A stretch of 64,000 nucleotides of DNA from Vagococcus fluvialis bH819 (GTDB lineage: Bacteria; Bacillota; Bacilli; Lactobacillales; Vagococcaceae): positions 62,001 through 126,000 of the forward strand of contig NZ_FWFD01000007.1 in assembly GCF_900163795.1 (NCBI RefSeq). Reading direction: 5' to 3'. The translations under genes were made by a program, and so were the position numbers. Shown here piece by piece: positions 58,429 through 64,000 of the stretch (its first letter is position 1; each line of letters opens with the position of its first letter). The notes under the pieces are model-generated. The model saw only the letters and a program-made list of their open reading frames with translations. It ran no database searches and was not told where the DNA came from.

Positions 58429-58550
58429 TACGACTAAACAGCGTCATAGAAGTAGCTTCTTCGGAAGTAAGCCGAAAATCACACAAATTTCAAAAGCAAT
58501 TTTTGTGATTTCCTTCTTATCTATTGAAGATGAACACTTCTGTCACAGTC
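58394..58550. repeat. MITE-like palindromic segment of 157 bp
   Basis: GGCTGTGACATAAGTA (58394-58409) recurs inverted as CACTTCTGTCACAGTC (58535-58550), 13 of 16 matching. The centre is a strong hairpin, GAAAATCACACAAATT (58474-58489) against AATTTTTGTGATTTCC (58498-58513). It lies between two convergent genes and has no coding frame. No target-site duplication was confirmed. Confidence 0.5.
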
Positions 58551-58563
58551 TCTGACTTATTTT

Positions 58564-59568
58564 TTATAGCAATGAAATGTTTCCTCTACATGCGTTAATT
58601 GTTTCTTCATCCCAAAGTGATACTTGGACTTCACCGATATGAGCTTTTTCTAAAAGTAACATGCACATGCGGCTTTGCCCGATACCACCACCAATTGTTA
58701 ATGGTAATTCTTGATTAATCACTTGTTGATGGTAAGGATATTTTAATCGTGCATTAGCATTGGCTTTTTCTAATTGTTCAAGTAAAGCTTTATCATCTAC
58801 ACGAATTCCCATACTAGATAATTCCATAGCGCATTGCAAAGGCTCATGCCAGAAGAGTAAATCTCCATTTAACGACCAATCATCGTAATCAGGTGAGCGG
58901 TTATCATGGGGTTGTCCATTTTTAAGAATATCTCCGATTTGTAAGATGAAGGTAGTGGTGTTTTCCTTCACATAAGCATGTTCTCTTTCTTTAGATGTTA
59001 AATCGGGATATAAATCTGCCAGTTCCTGACTAGTTACAAAAGCAATATTTGTATCAATAGCTGTATGGACACTTGGGTATTTAGTGTGTAAACGGCTAGC
59101 AGTCTCAGACATCGCATTGACAAGGCCTTGGACCGTTTCTTTTAAATATGCCATTGTACGTTGTTCCTTAGTTATAACTCGCTCCCAGTCCCATTGATCT
59201 ACATAAATAGAGTGTAAATTATCTAATTCTTCATCACGTCTGATGGCATTCATGTCGGCATAAAGCCCATTTCCAGAATGAAAATCGTATTGTTTTAAAG
59301 CAACACGTTTCCATTTTGCTAAAGAATGAACAACTTCTCCATTATCTTCTAGAGCAGGGACATCAAAAGTAACAGGACGCTCGCTTCCACTTAAATTATC
59401 ATTTAACCCTGAACGCTCGTCGACGAATAAGGGCGCTGAAACGCGCTTTAACTTTAAGCTGCCAGTCAAAGCTTCTTCAAAACATCGTTTGATAAAACCA
59501 ATAGCAGTCTGTGTATCGTAAATATTCAATGTAGATTTATATCCTTTAGGAATAATCGTTTTTTCCAT
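58564..59568 (-). CDS. asnA: Aspartate-ammonia ligase (asparagine synthetase A)
   Basis: AsnA makes asparagine from aspartate, ammonia and ATP, and is related to class II aminoacyl-tRNA synthetases. Typical segments are the start MEKTIIPKGYKSTLNIYDTQ, APLFVDERSGLNDNLSGSERPV, YVDQWDWE and the end TIGGGIGQSRMCMLLLEKAHIGEVQ with the class II motif 3 Arg. The ATG at 59568 gives 334 residues; a TTG four codons earlier abuts the GAGGGG site. Monocistronic. No T-box leader or other switch was seen in front of it. Confidence 0.96.
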   Translation of the reverse strand: MEKTIIPKGYKSTLNIYDTQTAIGFIKRCFEEALTGSLKLKRVSAPLFVDERSGLNDNLSGSERPVTFDVPALEDNGEVVHSLAKWKRVALKQYDFHSGNGLYADMNAIRRDEELDNLHSIYVDQWDWERVITKEQRTMAYLKETVQGLVNAMSETASRLHTKYPSVHTAIDTNIAFVTSQELADLYPDLTSKEREHAYVKENTTTFILQIGDILKNGQPHDNRSPDYDDWSLNGDLLFWHEPLQCAMELSSMGIRVDDKALLEQLEKANANARLKYPYHQQVINQELPLTIGGGIGQSRMCMLLLEKAHIGEVQVSLWDEETINACRGNISLL

Positions 59569-59661
59569 AGTTAGTAACAACCCCTCTAATTATTTTACTG
59601 ATTATTGTATCATACAATAACTTATTCTAAAAAGAAGTTTCAATTTATCTAATTAATTTGG

Positions 59662-59709
59662 TTGATTTTCCAAATAAAAACGCTATAATTGATAGTGAGT
59701 TTCATTATC
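59662..59709 (+). promoter_or_regulatory. Promoter with overlapping Fur box for the siderophore transporter
   Basis: TTGATT (59662-59667) and TATAAT (59684-59689) are 16 bases apart. GATAGTGAGTTTCATTATC (59691-59709) follows at once and matches the 19-base Fur consensus at 15 positions, so Fur-iron would block the start point. Confidence 0.8.
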
Positions 59710-59716
59710 AATTAGT

Positions 59717-59746
59717 AACAAGCGTATTTTTTTAAATACACTTGTT
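59717..59746 (+). promoter_or_regulatory. Leader hairpin before the siderophore binding protein gene
   Basis: AACAAGCGTATTT pairs with AAATACACTTGTT (59734-59746) with one mismatch and a four-base loop. No T-tract follows, so it is more likely an mRNA stability or translation element, or a second operator, than a terminator. Confidence 0.5.
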
Positions 59747-59781
59747 AAGGAATGATCATGTAATAATAAGGGGGAGTTATC

Positions 59782-60708
59782 ATGTGGAAAAAAATTATAT
59801 CGTTATTGGGTCTAAGTCTAGTGACGATTTTATTAGTAAGTTGTCAATCAGGAAGTCAAACTGAGATAGAGAAGACAACTAAAGTAGTAGAAACAGAGAT
59901 GGGAAAAGTAGAAGTGCCGATGAAACCAAAAAATGTGTTGGTTAACTGGTATATTCATGATGTTGTTTCTTTAGGTGTGACACCAGTTGGTTATCAAGGT
60001 TGGGCACAAGAGGCAATGCCTAAATATAAAGAAATGAAAGAAATTCCAGTAATTGAAAAATGGGAAAAGGAAGAGTTACTTTCTTATGAGCCAGATTTGA
60101 TTATTTCTTATGATAAAGAAGACTTTAAAAAGTTTTCTAAAATTGCACCGGTGATTGTTATTTCGGAAAAAATGACCTCAGAAGAACGGTTGAAGTTTTT
60201 GGGAGAAATACTAGGAAAAGAAAAAGAAGCAGAAGAAATCATTAAAGAGTTTAACCAAAAATTATCAAGATCAAAAGAATCATTTGCAAAAGAAGAGTTT
60301 AAAGGTAAAACATTTAGTATCTTTGAGGATTGGGGTAGTGGTTCTTATGGTGTTTACTATGAAACCGGTTCTCGTGGTGGTAAGCTACTGTATGACTATA
60401 TCGGTTTAACTTATCCGGATAAACTGAAAGAACTTGTTAAAAAAACATCACAAACAAGAGAAGGTTTATCTTATGAGGTGGCAGCTGATTATTTTGGTGA
60501 TTACATTATTTGGTTTTTACAACCCGGGTTTAAAGAATCGGAGTTTCAAAAAACTAAAATTTGGGAGACAATTCCTGCTGTGAAGGAAAATCGAGTGTTG
60601 ATTGTCCCTGGTGAATTGAATGGCATATTTTATTACTCAGATGTTTTAAGTATGAGCCATCAGTTAGATTATTTTACTAGTAATTTCGATAAATTAGTAC
60701 AGAAATAA
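59782..60708 (+). CDS. Iron-siderophore ABC transporter substrate-binding lipoprotein
   Basis: A 308-residue binding lipoprotein with signal MWKKIISLLGLSLVTILLVSC (lipobox Cys21). The mature part has the class III binding-protein pattern: EVPMKPKNVLVNW, a middle helix with YEPDLIISYDKED, and the end ...WETIPAVKENRVLIVPG. These bind ferric siderophores or haem-like compounds and deliver them to the FecCD permeases encoded next. A Fur box and hairpin precede it; a hairpin follows before the permease genes, so it is probably made in excess. AAGGGGGAG precedes the ATG. Confidence 0.92.
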   Translation: MWKKIISLLGLSLVTILLVSCQSGSQTEIEKTTKVVETEMGKVEVPMKPKNVLVNWYIHDVVSLGVTPVGYQGWAQEAMPKYKEMKEIPVIEKWEKEELLSYEPDLIISYDKEDFKKFSKIAPVIVISEKMTSEERLKFLGEILGKEKEAEEIIKEFNQKLSRSKESFAKEEFKGKTFSIFEDWGSGSYGVYYETGSRGGKLLYDYIGLTYPDKLKELVKKTSQTREGLSYEVAADYFGDYIIWFLQPGFKESEFQKTKIWETIPAVKENRVLIVPGELNGIFYYSDVLSMSHQLDYFTSNFDKLVQK

Positions 60709-60710
60709 AA

Positions 60711-60753
60711 AATTAGGTTGCTATCTTGAGTTATAAAGAAGCAACCTATTTTT
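60711..60753 (+). terminator. Partial terminator between binding protein and permease genes
   Basis: TAGGTTGCT pairs with AGCAACCTA around a loop of about 17 bases, followed by TTTTTG. Read-through is expected because the permeases lack an obvious promoter. Confidence 0.7.
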
Positions 60754-60767
60754 GAGGAGATGAAAAA

Positions 60768-61787
60768 ATGGACGCCATTAAAAAGAACAAAGGATCGGCA
60801 AATTTTATTTTTTATATGACAATTGGCTTATTTATATTGGCATTTGTTTGCTTACTGTCTATTTCCTTTGGAGCAGCAGAAATGACTCTAAAAACAGCGT
60901 GGCAGGCTATTTTTTCTTTTGATCCTAATGTAACAGATCATCAAACAATTATGACGCTACGTTTGCCAAGAACAGTGGCAGACATCATTGTAGGTGCGAG
61001 TCTAGCTGTTTGTGGGGCAATTATGCAAGGGACAACAAAGAATCCATTAGCAGATTCTGGTTTAATGGGAATTAGCTCAGGTGCGACTTTTTCAATGGCA
61101 GTTGTATTAGCATTGTTTCCTTATTTTAGTTATTTTCAAATGCTATTAATTTCTTTTGTAGGAGCAAGTTTAACAACAGTTTTAACTTATTTTGTAGCTT
61201 CTTCGGGTAAGAAAGGGATGACACCGCAGAGATTAGTTTTAGCGGGAATTTCGATTTCAATGTTATTTGGGGCAATGAGTAGTTACTTTTCAATTAAATA
61301 TAATCTGGGTCATGCTTTAATGTATTTCACCGCTGGAGGAACAGCAGGAGCTAAGTGGCATGAACTTTTGATTATTATTCCTTTTTGTTTGGTTGGTCTA
61401 GTGTTATCTGTTATATTGTCTCCGTCAGTTACACTGCTAAGTCTAGGAGAAGAAGTGGCGGTCGGATTAGGCTTAAATATTAAACGAGTGAAAATTCTTT
61501 CAACAATTATTGTTCTTGTTTTGACAGGACTTTCAGTTGTTGTTATTGGTCCTGTTAGTTTTGTAGGCTTAATTGTTCCTCATATCGTTCGTTACTTTGT
61601 AGGAGTCGATTATCGGTATATCATTCCAGCGAGTATTTTATATGGCGCTGTGTTCACGGTTGCTGCTGATGTTATTGGACGAGTAATAAATCGCCCATTT
61701 GAAACCCCAATTGGCATTATTTTTTCCTTAATTGGTGTTCCGTTCTTCTTATATTTAGTGAGAAAAGAAGGGCGTGAGTTTGAATGA
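60768..61787 (+). CDS. Iron-siderophore ABC permease 1 (FecCD family)
   Basis: A 339-residue permease with about nine or ten membrane segments. LRLPRTVADIIVGASLAVCGAIMQGTTKNPLADSG (about residues 64-98) is the FecCD opening, and VGPVSFVGLIVPHIVRYFVGVDYR-like IGPVSFVGLIVPHIVRYFVG (about 254-273) holds the ATPase-contact loop. It forms the channel with the next protein. It overlaps that gene by four bases (ATGA). AGGAGATG precedes the ATG. Confidence 0.94.
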   Translation: MDAIKKNKGSANFIFYMTIGLFILAFVCLLSISFGAAEMTLKTAWQAIFSFDPNVTDHQTIMTLRLPRTVADIIVGASLAVCGAIMQGTTKNPLADSGLMGISSGATFSMAVVLALFPYFSYFQMLLISFVGASLTTVLTYFVASSGKKGMTPQRLVLAGISISMLFGAMSSYFSIKYNLGHALMYFTAGGTAGAKWHELLIIIPFCLVGLVLSVILSPSVTLLSLGEEVAVGLGLNIKRVKILSTIIVLVLTGLSVVVIGPVSFVGLIVPHIVRYFVGVDYRYIIPASILYGAVFTVAADVIGRVINRPFETPIGIIFSLIGVPFFLYLVRKEGREFE

Positions 61788-62788
61788 AAAAAAATATAAA
61801 TAAAAAAATAATTATTTTAGTTATTTTAATCGGGATAACGTTCGTTATAAGTGTCCTAAGTATTAATTCAGGAAAAATGAGTGTTTCTCCTGGTGATGTT
61901 TGGCAAGTTATATTAGGGAAAGGCACAGCTCAGCAACAATTAATTGTTTTTGAATTTCGGATTCCAAGAATTATACTGGCCATTTTTGTTGGAATAGGAA
62001 TGGGAATTTCTGGTGTTATCATGCAAAGCCTATTAAAAAATGATATGGCTAGCCCTGGGACATTAGGAATCAGTTCTGGATCAGGTTTGTTTGTTTTAAT
62101 TTATATTGTGGTGTTTCATTCAGAAAGTGTCTTTTCAGCTTATGCTTTACCTATTTTATCTTTTATTGGTGGTATTTTATCAGCATTACTCATTTTTTTC
62201 TTATCGTATAAACGAAACAGAGACATGTCTCCTACAACACTTATTCTGACAGGTGTCGCAGTGGGAAGTGGCTATAGTGCATTAACCACGATGTTAAGCT
62301 TGAAGATGGATGAAAGGCAAATGGACTTTATTCAAAAATGGCAAGCTGGAAATCTGTGGGGAGATGATTGGCTTTATTTGAAAGTTTTGATTCCGTGGGT
62401 GACGCTTTTAGTGATTTATACTATATATAAATCACAAGTCTTAAATGCTATCCATTTAGGTGATGAAACAGCGAAAGGCTTAGGTGTTTCAGTAAAAAAA
62501 GAATTTATTATTTTAATGTTAGTAGCTGTGGCATTATCTTCGGGTAGTGTTGCTTTAGGTGGAAATTTTTTCTTTGTGGGAATGATAGCTCCTCATATTG
62601 CGAGAAAATTAGTTGGAGCCAATCATTTTTATGTGTTGCCCTCAGCTGGCTTGATTGGTGCGATAATTATTCTTTTAGCCGATACAATTACTCGCTCACT
62701 TAATTTAGGTAGTGATGTCCCAACAGGTATTGTTATCACTGTTCTAAGTACGCCATACTTTTTATATTTATTATCAAAATCAGATTAG
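61784..62788 (+). CDS. Iron-siderophore ABC permease 2 (FecCD family)
   Basis: A 334-residue partner permease with the same layout: FRIPRIILAIFVGIGMGISGVIMQSLLKND near residue 58, and GGNFFFVGMIAPHIARKLVG (about 260-279) as the ATPase-contact region. Two different permeases imply a heterodimeric channel, as in other Gram-positive siderophore importers. The amino end is Lys/Asn-rich and cytoplasmic. The ATPase gene follows nine bases behind. Confidence 0.94.
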   Translation: MKKNINKKIIILVILIGITFVISVLSINSGKMSVSPGDVWQVILGKGTAQQQLIVFEFRIPRIILAIFVGIGMGISGVIMQSLLKNDMASPGTLGISSGSGLFVLIYIVVFHSESVFSAYALPILSFIGGILSALLIFFLSYKRNRDMSPTTLILTGVAVGSGYSALTTMLSLKMDERQMDFIQKWQAGNLWGDDWLYLKVLIPWVTLLVIYTIYKSQVLNAIHLGDETAKGLGVSVKKEFIILMLVAVALSSGSVALGGNFFFVGMIAPHIARKLVGANHFYVLPSAGLIGAIIILLADTITRSLNLGSDVPTGIVITVLSTPYFLYLLSKSD

Positions 62789-62797
62789 GAGAAGACG

Positions 62798-63583
62798 ATG
62801 AACCGAATAGAAACGAAAAAATTAACGATTGCTTATGATGATCAAGTTATTGTAGACTCTTTAGATTTGGTCATTCCAAAAGGAAAAGTAACATCAATTA
62901 TTGGACCTAATGGGTGTGGTAAATCAACTATCTTAAAAACAATTGGTCGAATTTTGAAAAAAAAATCTGGAATGGTTTATTTGGATGGAGAAGATATTTC
63001 TAAAGCTTCAACAAAGGAAATTGCTCAAAAAATGGCGATTTTACCACAATCGCCGACAGCACCAAGTGGATTAACGGTTCAGGAATTAGTTTCGTATGGA
63101 CGCTTTCCTCATCAAAAAGGATTTGGTAAACTGGATACAGAAGATAAGAAACTAATTGAATGGGCGATAGACGTAACCAAATTAACGCATTTTAAAAATA
63201 GAGAAATAGATAGTTTGTCTGGTGGACAAAGACAACGCGTTTGGATTGCTATGGCTTTGGCACAACAGACTGAACTTATCCTTTTAGACGAACCAACAAC
63301 TTATTTGGATATGGCACATCAATTGGAAATATTAGAATTGCTAGACAACTTAAATAAAAACCAAGGCTGTACGATTGTGATGGTTTTACACGATCTTAAT
63401 TTAGCCTCTCGATTTTCTGATTATTTAGTTGCTGTTAATCAAGGTGAAATCAGAGCGGTTGGTTCTGCTAAGGAAGTTATTACAAAAGAAGTACTTAGGA
63501 ATGTTTTCCAAATCAATGCAACAATTGTGGAAGAGCCGATAAATCAATATCCAGTTTGTCTAACATATGACTTAATAAAATAG
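62798..63583 (+). CDS. Iron-siderophore ABC transporter ATP-binding protein (FecE type)
   Basis: A 261-residue ATPase: Walker A GPNGCGKSTILKTI (about 37-50), Q-loop LPQSPTAPSGLTV, signature [17 protein letters not shown], Walker B LILLDEPTTYLDMAHQ and switch VLHDLN. DEPTTYLDMAHQ is typical of siderophore importers. It completes a four-gene Fur-boxed operon. AGGAGAAG precedes the ATG. The carboxyl region with NQYPVCLTY is usual for FecE-like proteins. Confidence 0.96.
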   Translation: MNRIETKKLTIAYDDQVIVDSLDLVIPKGKVTSIIGPNGCGKSTILKTIGRILKKKSGMVYLDGEDISKASTKEIAQKMAILPQSPTAPSGLTVQELVSYGRFPHQKGFGKLDTEDKKLIEWAIDVTKLTHFKNREIDSLSGGQRQRVWIAMALAQQTELILLDEPTTYLDMAHQLEILELLDNLNKNQGCTIVMVLHDLNLASRFSDYLVAVNQGEIRAVGSAKEVITKEVLRNVFQINATIVEEPINQYPVCLTYDLIK

Positions 63584-63616
63584 GAGTAATGTTAAGTAGA
63601 AGGAGTGGTTATTACA

Positions 63617-64000
63617 ATGCGAACTAATTTAATTAACGAATTAGAATTGTATCAAGCATTTAATGAACAAGAAGAAATGGATCGGAAAATTATTTTAAAT
63701 GCTTTGCTATCAGAACCATTAATTTTTGAAAGAAGTGAGTTAACCAAGCATATAACTTCCTCTGCTTGGGTGGTTAATCCCGAAAAAACAAAAGTATTAA
63801 TGGCTTATCATAATATCTATGATTCATGGGCTTGGCTAGGTGGTCACGCTGACGGAGAGGAAGACTTACTTAAAGTTGCTTTAAAAGAAGTCGCAGAGGA
63901 AAGTGGTCTAAAAGAAATTAAACCTTTAAACCAAGCCATTTTTTCTTTAGAGGTTCTGACAGTAGATGGTCATGTAAAAAAAGATATTTATGTTCCTTCG
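63617..64000 (+). CDS. NUDIX hydrolase, amino-terminal 128 codons (runs off the window)
   Basis: From the ATG at 63617 (AGAAGGAG upstream at 63598-63605) a frame runs to the window end. The NUDIX box G-x5-E-x7-REUXEEXGU appears as GGHADGEEDLLKVALKEVAEESG (in sense, about residues 75-97) with the usual Glu pair; REV is replaced by KEV. An amino helix region (MRTNLINELELYQAFNEQEE) precedes it. Members hydrolyse nucleoside diphosphates linked to other groups; the substrate is unknown. It lies 33 bases behind the siderophore ATPase gene and may be co-transcribed. Confidence 0.85.
   Translation, partial: MRTNLINELELYQAFNEQEEMDRKIILNALLSEPLIFERSELTKHITSSAWVVNPEKTKVLMAYHNIYDSWAWLGGHADGEEDLLKVALKEVAEESGLKEIKPLNQAIFSLEVLTVDGHVKKDIYVPS

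Noticed and set aside
59569-59661. T-box or other leader before asnA
   Set aside because: Only about 90 bases of AT-rich sequence with no T-box landmark or terminator hairpin.
1-64000. Insertion sequences, prophage, integrative element, tRNA or rRNA genes
   Set aside because: No transposase, integrase or phage protein among the frames, and no tRNA- or rRNA-like segment was recognised by eye.

Overview
The window is about 64 kb of AT-rich DNA from a low-GC Gram-positive bacterium, most likely of the Enterococcaceae (Enterococcus or Vagococcus; I cannot separate them from sequence alone). The case rests on the adcCB / purR / glmU / prs neighbourhood, AdcC with its family-typical GENGAAKST Walker A, an AsnA-type asparagine synthetase, an LPQTG surface protein, a methionine T-box leader, strong AGGAGG ribosome sites and TTG/GTG starts. 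No rRNA, tRNA, insertion sequence, integrase, prophage or CRISPR array was seen.

Layout. 1-6854 (leftward): start of prs, glmU, purR, a Dcu-type dicarboxylate carrier, zinc transporter genes adcB-adcC behind a Zur-like box, and ispE. 6855-7359: a tandem 122-bp palindromic repeat array directly behind potD. 7360-11735: spermidine/putrescine operon (regulator-potA-potB-potC-potD). 11930-18637: acryloyl-CoA-reductase-like enzyme, an AbgB-like amidohydrolase with a second Dcu carrier, a Fur-boxed ferredoxin-NADP reductase and a CLC-F fluoride antiporter. 18682-28725: housekeeping genes (murB, exoA, exonuclease, GNAT, tsaE, pta, ung, HAD phosphatase, YxjI-like, Na+/H+ antiporter) plus an odd membrane protein with a very basic cytoplasmic tail.

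28853-38255 is an envelope-response block: a small secreted protein, a coupled ABC transporter with lipoprotein, a two-component system with a large sensor, and a LytTR-DUF3021-ABC module. 38343-47883 holds the least understood system here: a complete counterpart of the E. coli yhfSTU-php-yhfWXYZ cluster, whose pathway is not known to me, behind its own promoter and a palindromic operator candidate, followed by an amidase-signature protein and a Gfo/Idh oxidoreductase. The set suggests uptake and PLP- and metal-dependent breakdown of an unidentified amino or phosphorylated compound.

48014-58180 carries an LPQTG repeat protein, a divergent WYL regulator/GyrI-like pair, a methionine-specifier T-box in front of an M20 amidohydrolase, a MazG-like enzyme, a compact exopolysaccharide operon (degenerate-GGDEF membrane protein, unlisted 46-residue membrane protein, GT2 synthase, GH8 hydrolase) and a GntR/DUF1648 pair. 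58181-64000 holds further palindromic repeats, asnA, a Fur-boxed siderophore ABC transporter and the start of a NUDIX gene.

A dispersed palindromic element that repeatedly starts directly after stop codons (after potD, the exonuclease and the DUF1648 gene, with a remnant after the acuI-like gene) is a second candidate for something undescribed. Gene functions below rest on motif recognition and memory of families; no database search was run.
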